Of a stretch of DNA of 64,000 bases, positions 1-10,702 are shown piece by piece. Made by a program: the position numbers and the translations under genes. The stretch is taken from the NCBI RefSeq assembly GCF_003710085.1, contig NZ_CP033324.1, positions 434,001 to 498,000 of the forward strand, given 5' to 3'. The DNA comes from Nocardioides pantholopis (GTDB taxonomy: Bacteria > Actinomycetota > Actinomycetes > Propionibacteriales > Nocardioidaceae). Positions within the stretch are counted from its first letter, which is position 1. Every line of letters begins with the position of its first letter. The notes beneath the pieces are model-generated. The model searched no databases, had not been told where the DNA came from, and saw only the letters and a list, made by a program, of their open reading frames with translations.

Positions 1-146
1 CGGTCGCGGAGGGCGAGGAGATCCCCGACGAGCAGCCCTCCGGTCTGCAGTGCCAGCTCGGGGCGGACGGGACCACCTGGCTGCTCGAGGGTGTCGGCCT
101 CGACCCCGAGGAGGCCATCGAGGTGCTCGAGAACCTCGCGGCCTGA
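1..146 (+). CDS. C-terminal fragment of an unidentified protein
   Basis: The last 47 codons of a gene that begins before the window; the frame starts at base 3 and stops with TGA at 144-146. The tail is acidic and ends in a short helix-like stretch after '[24 protein letters not shown]'-type residues, a pattern I associate loosely with DUF4367-like sensor domains, but the fragment is too short to assign. It reads toward menG, 58 bases upstream of that gene's preferred start, and could be cotranscribed with it. Confidence 0.5.
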   Translation, partial: VAEGEEIPDEQPSGLQCQLGADGTTWLLEGVGLDPEEAIEVLENLAA

Positions 147-204
147 GGCCCGGGCCGGCGGCCGGATGTCCGCCGCCGCTCGGCGACGGCCTAGTGTTCG
201 GCGC

Positions 205-894
205 GTGGCCCGCGCAGAACTCGACAAGCAGCCCTCCGACGTACGGCGCATGTTCGACGCCGTGGCGAAGCGCTACGACCTCACCAACGACGTGCTCTCG
301 CTGGGCCAGGACCGGCGCTGGCGCACCGCGGTGATCGCGGCGGTCGACCCCCGCCCCGGCGAGCTGGTGCTCGACCTGGCGGCCGGCACCGGCACCTCCA
401 GCCAGCCCTTCGCCGACCGCGGCGCCACGGTGGTCCCCTGCGACTTCTCCCTCGGCATGCTCCGGGTCGGCAAGCAGGCGAGGCCGCACCTGCCGTTCAC
501 CGCCGGCGACGGCACCCAGCTGCCGTTCGCCGACGACACCTTCGACGCGGTCACGATCTCCTTCGGCCTGCGCAACATCGTCGACCCGCTCGCCGGTCTC
601 GCCGAGATGCGACGTGTGACCAAGCCCGGGGGCCGGCTCCTGGTCTGCGAGTTCAGCCACCCCACCTGGTCGCCGTTCCGGCTCGTCTACCTCGAGTACC
701 TGATGAAGGCGCTCCCCCCGATCGCCCGGGCGGTCTCCTCCAGCCCCGACGCCTACGTCTACCTGGCCGAGTCGATCCGGGCCTGGCCCGACCAGCGCGG
801 CCTCGCCGACCTGGTCGCCGCCGCGGGCTGGCAGCGCCCGGAGTGGCGCGACCTGTCCGGCGGGATCGTCGCGCTGCACCGCGCCACCGCCTGA
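205..894 (+). CDS. menG: Demethylmenaquinone methyltransferase
   Basis: SAM-dependent C-methyltransferase of the UbiE/MenG family, which makes menaquinone from demethylmenaquinone. The N-terminus carries the family signature with '[20 protein letters not shown]', followed by the SAM-binding loop '[12 protein letters not shown]' (about residues 54-65) and the family motif '[10 protein letters not shown]' before the conserved '[12 protein letters not shown]'. The GTG at 205 gives 229 residues, the usual length; an ATG at 166 and the open frame back to 91 would add an arginine-rich extension that family members lack. It stands upstream of the whole nuo operon and a polyprenyl synthase, so the quinone pathway and the enzyme that uses the quinone are neighbours. 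Confidence 0.95.
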   Translation: MARAELDKQPSDVRRMFDAVAKRYDLTNDVLSLGQDRRWRTAVIAAVDPRPGELVLDLAAGTGTSSQPFADRGATVVPCDFSLGMLRVGKQARPHLPFTAGDGTQLPFADDTFDAVTISFGLRNIVDPLAGLAEMRRVTKPGGRLLVCEFSHPTWSPFRLVYLEYLMKALPPIARAVSSSPDAYVYLAESIRAWPDQRGLADLVAAAGWQRPEWRDLSGGIVALHRATA

Positions 895-945
895 GGGCGC
901 CGACCCCGCCGTACTCATCCCCGCTGCTGCCCGGATCCCGGGCGA

Positions 946-1027
946 GCGGTGAGCCTGCCACCGAGCGCGATCGTGGGCGGTGAGCCTGCCACCGAAATCC
1001 TCGGCCGAACGGTGGCCTGCTCACCGC
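946..1027. repeat. Pair of 19-bp direct repeats plus an imperfect inverted copy
   Basis: The 19-mer GCGGTGAGCCTGCCACCGA occurs at 946-964 and again, identical, at 977-995. A near reverse complement lies at 1010-1027 (2 mismatches in 18), so 978-995 can pair with 1010-1027 across a 14-base loop. It sits between menG and nuoA and may act as the menG terminator or be a member of a dispersed repeat family. The rest of the 895-1196 gap holds the palindromes described separately and no gene. Confidence 0.7.
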
Positions 1028-1129
1028 TGCCCCACGGGCCCGCGGGCCCGCCCGCGCGCCCGCCCGTGGACCGGATCCACCCCTCCGGGCGGTGATCGCC
1101 GACCCGCTGTGCGCAACGTGGGGATCAGT

Positions 1130-1142
1130 GGCACACTGTGCC
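1130..1142. promoter_or_regulatory. Short perfect palindrome upstream of nuoA
   Basis: GGCAC-ACT-GTGCC, two 5-bp arms around three bases, inside a wider imperfect GTGGGG...CCCCAC pair. It is 11 bases upstream of the Rex-like box. The binding protein is unknown; it could be part of a composite operator or just a leader hairpin. Confidence 0.35.
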
Positions 1143-1152
1143 CCACACCACT

Positions 1153-1170
1153 TAGTGATTCTATTCACAA
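1153..1170. promoter_or_regulatory. Rex-like redox operator before nuoA
   Basis: TAGTGAT-TCTA-TTCACAA fits the Rex operator TTGTGAA-N4-TTCACAA at 12 of 14 arm positions, with a perfect right arm. It lies 26 bases before the nuoA start codon. In Streptomyces coelicolor the NADH/NAD sensor Rex controls the nuo operon, so the position makes sense. The match is by eye; no rex gene is in the window. Confidence 0.5.
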
Positions 1171-1196
1171 GTTCACGATTGCGCGGAGGAGTGCCC

Positions 1197-1556
1197 GTGG
1201 AGCTGTACGTCCCGGTGGTCGTGCTGACGGTGATCGCCACCGTCTTCGCCTTGGGCGGGCTGGCCATGGCCTTCCTCGTCGGGCCGCGCCGCTACAACCG
1301 GGCGAAGCTCGACTCCTACGAGTGCGGCATCGAGCCGACTCCCCAGCCGGTCGGCGGCGGCCGGTTCCCCGTGAAGTACTACATCACCGCGATGCTGTTC
1401 ATCGTCTTCGACATCGAGATCGTCTTCCTCTATCCGTGGGCCGTCCACTTCGACGCGCTCGGGATCTTCGGTCTGGTCGAGATGGTGCTGTTCATCGCCA
1501 CCGTCTTCATCGCCTACGCCTACGTCTGGCGCCGCGGCGGGCTCGAGTGGGACTGA
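1197..1556 (+). CDS. nuoA: NADH-quinone oxidoreductase subunit A
   Basis: Membrane subunit of complex I, 119 residues, with three hydrophobic helices and the conserved 'YECGIEP' loop followed by 'RFPVKYYITAMLFIVFDIE'. The GTG at 1197 is preferred over the GTG at 1191 because GGAGG at 1185-1189 then has normal spacing and the protein begins MELYVPVVV. First gene of the 14-gene nuo operon; the Rex-like box lies directly upstream. Confidence 0.95.
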   Translation: MELYVPVVVLTVIATVFALGGLAMAFLVGPRRYNRAKLDSYECGIEPTPQPVGGGRFPVKYYITAMLFIVFDIEIVFLYPWAVHFDALGIFGLVEMVLFIATVFIAYAYVWRRGGLEWD

Positions 1557-1592
1557 CCGGGCGCGACGGCGTGGGAAGAGAAGAGAGCTGAG

Positions 1593-2143
<551 letters not shown>

Positions 2144-2147
<4 letters not shown>

Positions 2148-2896
2148 GCGACCCCGAGAGCAAGCCCGAGCGCACCACCGGGCCCGAGCAGGCTGCGGTC
2201 GACCAGTCCCCGGTCAACGTCCCGGCCCCGACCGGCCACGAGGTCCGGCAGGTCGGCGAGCGGCACGGCATGTTCGGCGCGAGCGGCTCCGGCGACACCA
2301 GTGGGTACGGCGGCCTGCGCACCGCGATCGCCTACCCCGGCAACGCCCGGCGCCCCTACGGCGGCTGGTACGACGAGGTGGCCGACGCGCTCGAGGCCGC
2401 GCTGGCCTCCGAGGGGGTCGAGCACGCGCTGGAGGGCGTGGTCATCCACCGCGGCGAGCTGACCCTGCACGTGCGCCGCAACGACCTGCTCGCGGTGATG
2501 CGCCAGCTGCGCGACCAGCCGGCACTCCGCTTCGAGCTGTGCACCGGCGTGAGCGGGGTGCACTACCCCGAGGACCACGGCCGCGAGCTGCACGCGGTCT
2601 ACCACCTGTGCTCGATGACCCACAACCGCCGGCTCCGGGTGGAGACCACCGCACCGGACGCCGACCCGCACGTCCCGTCGACGGTGTCGGTCTACCCGGC
2701 GCTGGACTGGCACGAGCGCGAGACCTGGGACATGTTCGGGCTGATCTTCGACGGCCACCCCGCCCTGACCCGGATCCTGATGCCCGACGACTGGCCGGGC
2801 CACCCGCAGCGCAAGGAGTACCCCCTGGGCGGCATCCCGGTGGAGTACAAGGGCGGCTCCGTGCCGCCTCCCGACCAGCGGAGGAGCTACAGCTGA
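2144..2896 (+). CDS. nuoC: NADH-quinone oxidoreductase subunit C
   Basis: The 30-kDa subunit of the connecting fragment of complex I. The GTG start overlaps the nuoB stop. The first ~45 residues are a polar extension typical of actinobacterial NuoC; the conserved core includes '[16 protein letters not shown]' and the C-terminal '[12 protein letters not shown]' signature. 250 residues. The stop overlaps the nuoD ATG by one base (TGATG). NuoC and NuoD are separate genes here, not fused as in E. coli. Confidence 0.96.
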
Positions 2897-4257
2897 TGGT
2901 CACCACGAGCTCGACCACCGGATCCGACCAGGACACCTACGCCGCCGGTGCCGACACCGCCGAGGGGCGGGTCTTCACCGTCTCCGGCCAGGACTGGGAC
3001 CAGATCGCCGACGGCCTCGCCGAGGAGGCCGAGGAGCGGGTCGTCGTCAACATGGGGCCCCAGCACCCCTCGACCCACGGCGTGCTGCGGCTGATCCTCG
3101 AGCTGGACGGCGAGACGGTCACCGAGGCCCGGTGCGGCATCGGCTACCTGCACACCGGCATCGAGAAGAACATGGAGTACCGCACCTGGACCCAGGGCGT
3201 CACGTTCTGCACGCGGATGGACTACCTCGCCCCGCTGTTCAACGAGACGACCTACGTGCTGGGCGTGGAGCGGCTGCTCGACATCGAGGACGAGGTCCCC
3301 GAGAAGGCCCAGGTCATGCGGGTGCTCCTGATGGAGCTCAACCGGATCTCCTCGCACCTGGTCGCGATCGCGACCGGCGGCATGGAGCTCGGCGCGCTGA
3401 CCGTGATGACGATCGGCTTCCGCGAGCGCGAGCTGGTCCTGGACCTGTTCGAGCTGATCACCGGCCTGCGGATGAACCACGGGTTCATCCGCCCCGGCGG
3501 CGTCGCCCAGGACCTCCCGGTCGGGGCGCTGGACGAGATCCGGGCCTTCATCGCCCTGATGCGCAAGCGGCTGCCCGAGTACGCCGCGTTCTGCAACGCG
3601 AACCCGATCTTCAAGGGCCGCCTCGAGGGCGTCGGCCACCTCGACCTCGAGGGCTGCCTCGCGCTCGGCATCACCGGCCCGGTGCTGCGCAGCACCGGCT
3701 ACCCGTGGGACCTGCGCAAGACCCAGCCCTACTGCGGCTACGAGGAGTACGACTTCGACGTCCAGACCTGGGACACCAGCGACGCCTACGGCCGGTTCCG
3801 GATCCGCCTGGCCGAGATGTGGGAGTCCCTGCGCATCGTCGAGCAGGCCGCCGACCGGCTGGCCGGGCTCGAGGGCGCGCCGGTGATGATCGCCGACCGG
3901 AAGATCGCCTGGCCCAGCCAGCTCTCGATCGGCAGCGACGGCCAGGGCAACAGCCTCGACCACATCCGCCACATCATGGGCGAGTCGATGGAGGCCCTGA
4001 TCCACCACTTCAAGCTGGTCACCGAGGGCTTCCGGGTGCCGGCCGGGCAGGCCTACGTGCCGATCGAGTCGCCGCGCGGCGAGCTCGGCGCGCACCTGGT
4101 CTCCGACGGCGGCACCCGCCCGTTCCGGGCGCACTTCCGCGACCCGTCGTTCAACAACCTGCAGGGGACCAGCGTGATGAGCGAGGGCGGCATGGTCGCC
4201 GACGTGGTGGTCGCGATCGCCTCCCTCGACCCGGTCATGGGAGGAGTCGACCGATGA
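2896..4257 (+). CDS. nuoD: NADH-quinone oxidoreductase subunit D
   Basis: The 49-kDa subunit, which forms the quinone-binding cavity with NuoB. It has 453 residues with the family start '[15 protein letters not shown]' at about residue 54, then '[16 protein letters not shown]' and the C-terminal '[16 protein letters not shown]'. An N-terminal extension of ~50 polar residues precedes the core, as is common in actinobacteria. The start overlaps nuoC by one base and the stop overlaps the nuoE ATG by four (ATGA). Confidence 0.97.
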   Translation: MVTTSSTTGSDQDTYAAGADTAEGRVFTVSGQDWDQIADGLAEEAEERVVVNMGPQHPSTHGVLRLILELDGETVTEARCGIGYLHTGIEKNMEYRTWTQGVTFCTRMDYLAPLFNETTYVLGVERLLDIEDEVPEKAQVMRVLLMELNRISSHLVAIATGGMELGALTVMTIGFRERELVLDLFELITGLRMNHGFIRPGGVAQDLPVGALDEIRAFIALMRKRLPEYAAFCNANPIFKGRLEGVGHLDLEGCLALGITGPVLRSTGYPWDLRKTQPYCGYEEYDFDVQTWDTSDAYGRFRIRLAEMWESLRIVEQAADRLAGLEGAPVMIADRKIAWPSQLSIGSDGQGNSLDHIRHIMGESMEALIHHFKLVTEGFRVPAGQAYVPIESPRGELGAHLVSDGGTRPFRAHFRDPSFNNLQGTSVMSEGGMVADVVVAIASLDPVMGGVDR

Positions 4258-5042
4258 GCACGACCCCCGCGCTCGACGACACGGCGTACGCCGAGCTGGA
4301 GCAGATCGCGGCCCGCTACCCGCAGCCCCGCTCGGGGCTGCTGCCGATGCTGCACCTGGTGCAGTCGGTGCAGGGCCGGATCACCCCCGAGGGCATCGAG
4401 GCCTGCGCCGACATCCTCGGCATCTCCGCCGCCGACGTCAGCGGCGTCGCCACGTTCTACACGATGTACAAGCGCAAGCCGGTCGGCGACTACCTGGTCG
4501 GCGTCTGCACGAACACGCTGTGCGCGGTGATGGGCGGCGACGCGATCTTCGAGCGGCTCCAGGAGCACCTCGACGTCGGCAACGACGAGACGACGCTGCT
4601 GCGCGACGGCGACAGCGCGACGATCTCCCTGGAGCACGTCGAGTGCAACGCGGCCTGCGACTACGCGCCGGTGGTGATGGTGAACTGGGAGTTCATGGAC
4701 AACCAGACCCCGTCCTCGGCGGTCCAGCTGGTCGACGACCTGCGCGCCGGGGCCGAGGTGCGCTCCACCCGCGGCCCGCGGATCTGCACCTGGCGGGAGG
4801 CCGAGCGGGTGCTCGCCGGCTTCCCCGACGGCCGGGTCGACGAGGGGCCGGCCGCCGGGCCGGCGTCGCTGGCCGGTCTGACCCTGGCCCGCGAGCACGG
4901 CTGGACGGCGCCCGACTCCAGCACCCGGGCCGCGAGCGCCGCCGACTCCGGGACCGACACCAGCAAGCTCTCGGCCGCCTCCACCGCCGACACCTCCCGG
5001 GCGGAGTCCGAGACGATCGAGCAGGAGACCCACGATGACTGA
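4254..5042 (+). CDS. nuoE: NADH-quinone oxidoreductase subunit E
   Basis: The 24-kDa thioredoxin-like subunit carrying the [2Fe-2S] cluster N1a, part of the NADH-dehydrogenase module. Cluster cysteines are visible in '[13 protein letters not shown]' and '[13 protein letters not shown]'. At 262 residues it is longer than most NuoE proteins because of a ~75-residue Ser/Thr/Ala-rich tail after the fold. It overlaps the nuoF start by 8 bases. Confidence 0.95.
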   Translation: MSTTPALDDTAYAELEQIAARYPQPRSGLLPMLHLVQSVQGRITPEGIEACADILGISAADVSGVATFYTMYKRKPVGDYLVGVCTNTLCAVMGGDAIFERLQEHLDVGNDETTLLRDGDSATISLEHVECNAACDYAPVVMVNWEFMDNQTPSSAVQLVDDLRAGAEVRSTRGPRICTWREAERVLAGFPDGRVDEGPAAGPASLAGLTLAREHGWTAPDSSTRAASAADSGTDTSKLSAASTADTSRAESETIEQETHDD

Positions 5043-6369
5043 GCTCGACGAGCGTGGGCGCGACGGGGGAGTCCTGACCCCGGTCCTCACCGACACCTGG
5101 GACACCGAGCGGGCCTGGACGCTCGCGGCGTACACCGAGTCCGGCGGCTACCGGGCCCTGGACCGGGCGCTGGCCATGGAGCCCAGCGCGGTCGTGGAGG
5201 CGGTCAAGGACGCCGGCCTGCGCGGCCGCGGCGGCGCCGGCTTCCCGACCGGCATGAAGTGGTCGTTCATCCCGCAGGACAACCCGCGCCCGAAGTACCT
5301 CGTGGTCAACGCCGACGAGTCCGAGCCGGGCACCTGCAAGGACATCCCGCTGATGATGGCCAGCCCGCACACGCTCGTCGAGGGCGTGATCATCAGCTCC
5401 TACGCCATCCGCGCCAACACCGCGTTCATCTACATCCGCGGCGAGGTGCTGCACGTCATCCGCCGGGTCCAGGCCGCGGTCGCCGAGGCGTACGCCGCCG
5501 GCCACCTCGGCACGAACATCCACGGGTCCGGCTTCGACCTCGACGTGGTCGTGCACGCCGGCGCCGGCGCCTACATCTGCGGCGAGGAGACGGCCCTGCT
5601 CGAGGGGCTCGAGGGCCGACGCGGCCAGCCCCGGCTGCGCCCGCCGTTCCCGGCCGTCGCGGGCCTGTACGCCAGCCCGACCGTGATCAACAACGTCGAG
5701 TCGATCGCCTCGGTCCCGAGCATCGTCGGCAACGGCGCTGACTGGTTCGCCTCGATGGGCACCGAGAAGTCCAAGGGCTTCGGCATCTTCTCGCTCTCCG
5801 GGCACGTGACCCGCCCCGGCCAGTACGAGGCGCCGCTGGGCATCACGCTGCGCGAGCTGCTCGACCTCGCCGGCGGCGTCCGGGCCGGTCACGAGCTGAA
5901 GTTCTGGACCCCCGGCGGGTCGAGCACACCGCTGTTCACCGCCGAGCACCTCGACGTCCCGCTGGACTTCGAGGGGGTCGCGGCCGCCGGGTCGATGCTC
6001 GGGACCCGCGCGCTGCAGATCTTCGACGACTCGGTGTGCGTGCTCCGGGCCGTGCTGCGCTGGACCGAGTTCTACAAGCACGAGTCCTGCGGCAAGTGCA
6101 CGCCCTGCCGCGAGGGCACCTGGTGGCTGGTGCAGACCCTGGCCGCGCTGGAGCGGGGCCAGGGCACCGAGGCCGACCTCGAGCTGCTGCTGGACCAGTG
6201 CGACAACATCCTCGGCCGCGCCTTCTGCGCGCTCGGCGACGGCGCGACCAGCCCGATCACCAGCTCGATCCAGCACTTCCGCGAGGAGTACCTCGCCCAC
6301 CTGACCCACGGCGGCTGCCCGTTCGACCCGGTGGCCGCCACCGCCTTCGCGACCGAGGGGGTCTCGTGA
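5035..6369 (+). CDS. nuoF: NADH-quinone oxidoreductase subunit F
   Basis: The 51-kDa NADH- and FMN-binding subunit where electrons enter complex I. 444 residues. The glycine-rich '[16 protein letters not shown]' forms the FMN site, '[15 protein letters not shown]' the NADH site, and '[15 protein letters not shown]' supplies three of the four ligands of [4Fe-4S] cluster N3; the fourth is the Cys in '[11 protein letters not shown]'. The stop overlaps the GTG of nuoG. Confidence 0.97.
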   Translation: MTELDERGRDGGVLTPVLTDTWDTERAWTLAAYTESGGYRALDRALAMEPSAVVEAVKDAGLRGRGGAGFPTGMKWSFIPQDNPRPKYLVVNADESEPGTCKDIPLMMASPHTLVEGVIISSYAIRANTAFIYIRGEVLHVIRRVQAAVAEAYAAGHLGTNIHGSGFDLDVVVHAGAGAYICGEETALLEGLEGRRGQPRLRPPFPAVAGLYASPTVINNVESIASVPSIVGNGADWFASMGTEKSKGFGIFSLSGHVTRPGQYEAPLGITLRELLDLAGGVRAGHELKFWTPGGSSTPLFTAEHLDVPLDFEGVAAAGSMLGTRALQIFDDSVCVLRAVLRWTEFYKHESCGKCTPCREGTWWLVQTLAALERGQGTEADLELLLDQCDNILGRAFCALGDGATSPITSSIQHFREEYLAHLTHGGCPFDPVAATAFATEGVS

Positions 6370-8786
6370 CCACCACACCGGACAAGGTCTCGACCGAGAC
6401 GGACCTGGTCACGCTCACCATCGACGGCATCCAGGTCAGCGTCCCGGCCGGAACCCTGGTGATCCGCGCCGCCGAGCAGGTCGGGGTCCAGATCCCGCGC
6501 TTCTGCGACCACCCGCTCCTGGACCCGGTCGGCGCCTGTCGCCAGTGCCTGGTCGACATCCCCGACGCCGGCAACGGCCGGGGGTTCCCCAAGCCCCAGG
6601 CGTCCTGCACGATCCCGGTCGCCGAGGGCATGGTCGTCAGCACCCAGGCCACCAGCGCCGTCGCCGACAAGGCGCAGCAGGGGATCATGGAGTTCCTGCT
6701 GATCAACCACCCGCTCGACTGCCCGGTCTGCGACAAGGGCGGCGAGTGCCCGCTGCAGAACCAGGCGATGAGCAACGGGCGGGGCGAGTCGCGGTTCACC
6801 GGCGTGAAGCGCACCTACCCCAAGCCGATCAACCTCTCCGCCCAGGTGCTGCTCGACCGCGAGCGCTGCGTGCTGTGCGCCCGGTGCACCCGGTTCTCCG
6901 AGGACATCGCCGGTGACCCGTTCATCGCGCTGCTCGAGCGGGGTGCGCTCCAGCAGGTCGGCATCTACGAGAAGGAGCCGCTGCAGAGCTACTTCTCGGG
7001 CAACACGATCCAGATCTGCCCGGTCGGCGCGCTCACCTCCGCGGAGTACCGCTTCCGCTCCCGGCCCTTCGACCTGGTCTCCACCCCGGCCGTGGCCGAG
7101 CACGACGCCTGCGGCGCCGCGATCCGCGTGGACCACCGGCGCGGCAAGGTGATGCGCCGGCTGGCCGGCAACGACCCCGAGGTCAACGAGGAGTGGATCA
7201 CCGACAAGGACCGCTTCGCGTTCCACTACGCCCGGCAGCCCGACCGGCTCGGCTACCCGATGGTCCGCGACCGGGTCGAGGACGGCGGGGACGGCGACCT
7301 GCGCCCGGCGTCCTGGACCGAGGCGTTCGCGGTTGCGGCGCGCGGGCTGCGCGCGGCGGGAGCCGTCGGCGTGCTTCCCGGCGGGCGCGTCACCGCGGAG
7401 GACGCGTTCGCCTACAGCGCCTTCGCCCGGGTCGCCCTCGGCACCAACGACGTCGACTTCCGGGCCCGCCCGCTCTCCGCCGAGGAGGCCGGCTTCCTGG
7501 CGGCCGAGGTCGTCCTCGGCGCGCCCGGCGCCGGCGGGGTCACGTACGCCGACCTGGAGGCGGCCGGCACGGTCGTGCTGGCCGGGCTGGAGCCCGAGGA
7601 GGAGGCCGGCACCCTGTTCCTGCGGCTGCGCAAGGCCTCCCGGCACGGCACCCGTGTGCTCTCGGTCGCGCCGTACCGCAGTCGCGGGCTGCGCAAGGCC
7701 GGCGGCAAGGCCCTGATCGCTGGTCCCGGCGAGGAGGCAGCGGTCCTCGACTCCCTCGTCGAGCACGGGGAGCACGGCATCGACGCCACCTCGGTGGTCC
7801 TCGTGGGCGAGCGGCTCGCGACCTCCCCGGGCGCGCTCAGCGCAGCGGCCCGGCTGGCCCGGCGCACCGGGGCCAGGCTGGCCTGGGTCCCGCGCCGCGC
7901 GGGGGACCGCGGCTCGGTCGAGGCCGGCTGCCTGCCGAACCTGCTGCCCGGCGGCCGTCCGGTCGCCGACCCCGCCGCCCGCGTCGACGCCGCGACCGCC
8001 TGGGGGGTCGAGCACCTCCCCGAGGCCCCCGGTCGGGACGCCGACGCGATCGTCGCGGCCCTGGTCGCGGGCGAGCTCGGCGGCCTGGTGATCGGCGGGG
8101 TGGACCCCGACGACACCGCCGATCCCGCCGCCACCCGCGCCGCGGTCGCGGCCGCGTCCTTCGTGGTCGCCCTGGAGCTGCGCGAGACCGAGGTGACCCG
8201 GGCCGCCGACGTGGTCTTCCCGGTGGCCTCGGTCGCCGAGAAGCCCGGCACCTTCGTGACCTGGGAGGGCCGGACCCGCCCCTTCGAGCCGGTGTTCGTG
8301 AACCCGTCCGCGCTCGCCGACTCCCGGGTGCTCGCCGGCATCGCCGAGGAGCTCGGCCGGCCCCTGGGGTTCCGCACCGTCGCGGAGGTCCGCGCCCGGA
8401 TGATCGAGATGGGCCCCTGGGACGGCGAGCGGGCCACGGCGTACGACGTCCCCGCGCCGGCGGCGCCGGCCGCCCCGGAGGGGGAGGCCTACCGACTCGC
8501 CAGCTGGAAGCTGATGATCGACAACGGCTCGATGCAGGACGGCGACGACAACCTGCACGCCACCGCGCGGGTCCCGGTGGTCCGGGTCCCGACCGGCGTC
8601 TTCGAGCGGTACGGCCAGATGGTCACGATCACCGGCGACCGGGGATCGGTGACCCTGCCGGCCGTGATCAACCGTGAGCTGCCGCCCGACGTGGTCTGGG
8701 TGCCGGGCAACTCCTTCGGGCGCGGCGTCCTCGCCGGGCTCGCCTCGCCCGGGTCCCGGGTGCACCTGACGGGAGGGATGTCATGA
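6366..8786 (+). CDS. nuoG: NADH-quinone oxidoreductase subunit G
   Basis: The 75-kDa subunit with the electron wire. 806 residues from GTG 6366. The N-terminal ferredoxin domain has '[15 protein letters not shown]' for the [2Fe-2S] cluster, then '[17 protein letters not shown]' and '[11 protein letters not shown]' for [4Fe-4S] clusters. The C-terminal molybdopterin-oxidoreductase-like domain is Ala/Gly-rich and less conserved, as in other actinobacteria. Overlaps nuoF and nuoH by four bases each. Confidence 0.95.
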   Translation: MTTTPDKVSTETDLVTLTIDGIQVSVPAGTLVIRAAEQVGVQIPRFCDHPLLDPVGACRQCLVDIPDAGNGRGFPKPQASCTIPVAEGMVVSTQATSAVADKAQQGIMEFLLINHPLDCPVCDKGGECPLQNQAMSNGRGESRFTGVKRTYPKPINLSAQVLLDRERCVLCARCTRFSEDIAGDPFIALLERGALQQVGIYEKEPLQSYFSGNTIQICPVGALTSAEYRFRSRPFDLVSTPAVAEHDACGAAIRVDHRRGKVMRRLAGNDPEVNEEWITDKDRFAFHYARQPDRLGYPMVRDRVEDGGDGDLRPASWTEAFAVAARGLRAAGAVGVLPGGRVTAEDAFAYSAFARVALGTNDVDFRARPLSAEEAGFLAAEVVLGAPGAGGVTYADLEAAGTVVLAGLEPEEEAGTLFLRLRKASRHGTRVLSVAPYRSRGLRKAGGKALIAGPGEEAAVLDSLVEHGEHGIDATSVVLVGERLATSPGALSAAARLARRTGARLAWVPRRAGDRGSVEAGCLPNLLPGGRPVADPAARVDAATAWGVEHLPEAPGRDADAIVAALVAGELGGLVIGGVDPDDTADPAATRAAVAAASFVVALELRETEVTRAADVVFPVASVAEKPGTFVTWEGRTRPFEPVFVNPSALADSRVLAGIAEELGRPLGFRTVAEVRARMIEMGPWDGERATAYDVPAPAAPAAPEGEAYRLASWKLMIDNGSMQDGDDNLHATARVPVVRVPTGVFERYGQMVTITGDRGSVTLPAVINRELPPDVVWVPGNSFGRGVLAGLASPGSRVHLTGGMS

Positions 8787-10116
8787 GCCCGGTGCCGCTG
8801 CCCCTGACGACCGACGTGAGCCTGGACGACTTCGGGCACGACCCGTGGTGGCTGGTCCTGGTCAAGGCCGTGCTGATCCTGGTCCTCCTGCTGCTGCTGA
8901 CGCTGTTCAACATCTGGTTCGAGCGCCGGGTCGTGGGCCGCATGCAGCACCGCCCCGGCCCCAACGTCAACGGCCCCTTCGGGCTGCTGCAGTCGCTGGC
9001 CGACGCCCTGAAGCTGATCTTCAAGGAGGGGATCATCCCCAAGGCCGCCGACCGGACGGTCTACCTCCTGGCGCCGCTGATCGCGGTCATCCCCTCGTTC
9101 ATCACGTTCGCGGTGATCCCGTTCGGGCCGGTCGTGGACGTGCCGTTCACCGACATCAGGACTCCGCTCCAGCTGACCGACATCCCGGTGGCGGTGCTGT
9201 TCGTGATGGCGATCGCCTCGATCGGCATCTACGGCATCGTGCTCGGCGGCTGGTCCAGCGGCTCGACGTACTCCCTGCTCGGCGGGCTGCGCTCCAGCGC
9301 CCAGATGATCTCCTACGAGGTCGCGATGGGCCTGGCGCTGGTCGCGGTCTTCCTCTACGCCGGGTCGATGTCGACCTCCCAGATCGTCAACGCCCAGGAC
9401 GACCTGTGGTTCGGGCTGATCCTGCTGCCCTCGTTCGTGATCTACGTGATCGCGATGGTCGGCGAGACCAACCGCGCCCCGTTCGACCTGCCCGAGGCCG
9501 AGGGCGAGCTGGTCGGCGGGTTCCACACCGAGTACTCCTCGATGACGTTCGCGCTGTTCTTCCTGGCCGAGTACATCAACATGGCCACGGTCTCCGCGCT
9601 GGCCACGACGCTGTTCCTCGGCGGCTGGCACGCGCCGTTCTGGATCGACGAGCTCTACCCCGGGTTCAACGAGGGCTACTGGCCGGTGCTGTGGTTCCTC
9701 GGCAAGGTGCTGTTCTTCATCTTCTTGTTCATCTGGCTGCGCGGCACCCTGCCGCGGCTGCGCTACGACCAGTTCATGGCGTTCGGCTGGAAGCGGCTGA
9801 TCCCGGTCGCGCTGCTGTGGATCGTCGCGGTCGCCACCGTCCGGGCGATCTCCCTGGAGGGTGGCCTGGACCGGCGCTACCTGCTCATCGGCGCCGGCAT
9901 CCTCGCCGTCCTCTTCCTGGTCCTGTTCTTCGTGGGCGAGGACGAGGACGAGGAGACCCCGGCGGCGGCCGAGCCCAGCCAGCCCCGGGCCCCACCACCA
10001 CCGCCGGCTTCCCGGTGCCGCCGATGCCGGCCGGCGGCCCGGTCCGCGGAGCGGCCCCGCCGCTGCGCTTCCCCACCAGTCCCACGGTCCGCGCGGGCGC
10101 ATCGGAGGAGTCCTGA
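8783..10116 (+). CDS. nuoH: NADH-quinone oxidoreductase subunit H (apparent frameshift near its 3' end)
   Basis: Membrane subunit that closes the quinone cavity; many hydrophobic helices and the signature '[19 protein letters not shown]' near residue 55, plus '[17 protein letters not shown]'. The frame opened by ATG 8783 never stops before nuoI: it runs on in frame through an Arg/Cys-rich stretch and joins nuoI as one 639-codon frame. In the other frame the tail reads '[11 protein letters not shown]...SEES' and stops at 10114-10116, one base before nuoI, which looks like the natural end. One missing base in the C/G runs at about 9983-9993 would explain this. Core assignment is firm; the exact C-terminus is not. 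Confidence 0.9.
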
Positions 10117-10117
10117 C

Positions 10118-10702
10118 ATGGCCACGCTCAAGGAGCAGTTCTGGGACCCGGTCGCCGGGTTCGGGGTCACCTTCCGCACGATGTTCAAGAAGGTGGTGAC
10201 CGAGCAGTACCCCTTCGAGAAGTTCCCGACGGCGCCGCGCTTCCACGGCCGCCACCAGCTCAACCGGTGGCCCGACGGGCTGGAGAAGTGCATCGGCTGC
10301 GAGCTGTGCGCCTGGGCCTGCCCGGCCGACGCGATCTACGTCGAGGGCGCCTCGAACGTCGACCTGCCCGACGGCTCGGGACGCTTCAGCCCCGGGGAGC
10401 GCTACGGCCGCGTCTACCAGATCAACTACCTGCGCTGCATCCTGTGCGGGCTGTGCATCGAGGCCTGCCCGACCCGGGCGCTGACGATGACCAACGAGTA
10501 CGAGCTGGCCGACGACAACCGCGCCGACCTGATCTACGAGAAGTCCGACCTGCTCGCCCCGCTGCTGCCGGGCATGGAGCAGCCGCCGCACCCGATGCTG
10601 CTCGGGGACGACGAGGGCGACTACTACCGCGGCGCGTACGCCGCGCCGGCCCCGACGGCCCAGACGGCGCCGTCCGCTCCGGGCAGCGGGGCGGGCGCAT
10701 GA
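10118..10702 (+). CDS. nuoI: NADH-quinone oxidoreductase subunit I
   Basis: Ferredoxin-like subunit with two [4Fe-4S] clusters (N6a and N6b). 194 residues; the motifs '[12 protein letters not shown]' and '[12 protein letters not shown]' give the eight ligands with the standard CxxCxxCxxxCP spacing. ATG 10118 follows a strong ribosome site (GGAGGAG at about 10105) by a normal gap, which argues that nuoI starts here and is not the second half of a NuoH–NuoI fusion. The stop overlaps nuoJ by four bases. Confidence 0.95.
   Translation: MATLKEQFWDPVAGFGVTFRTMFKKVVTEQYPFEKFPTAPRFHGRHQLNRWPDGLEKCIGCELCAWACPADAIYVEGASNVDLPDGSGRFSPGERYGRVYQINYLRCILCGLCIEACPTRALTMTNEYELADDNRADLIYEKSDLLAPLLPGMEQPPHPMLLGDDEGDYYRGAYAAPAPTAQTAPSAPGSGAGA

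Noticed and set aside
91..204. N-terminal extension of menG from the first in-frame start
   Set aside because: It overlaps the previous gene's end and adds a basic stretch not found in MenG proteins. GTG 205 gives the family length.
6072..8765. A minus-strand open frame of 897 codons opposite nuoG
   Set aside because: GC-rich codon bias leaves the antisense frame open. The product is Arg/Gly/His-rich with no domain, while nuoG on the plus strand is clear.
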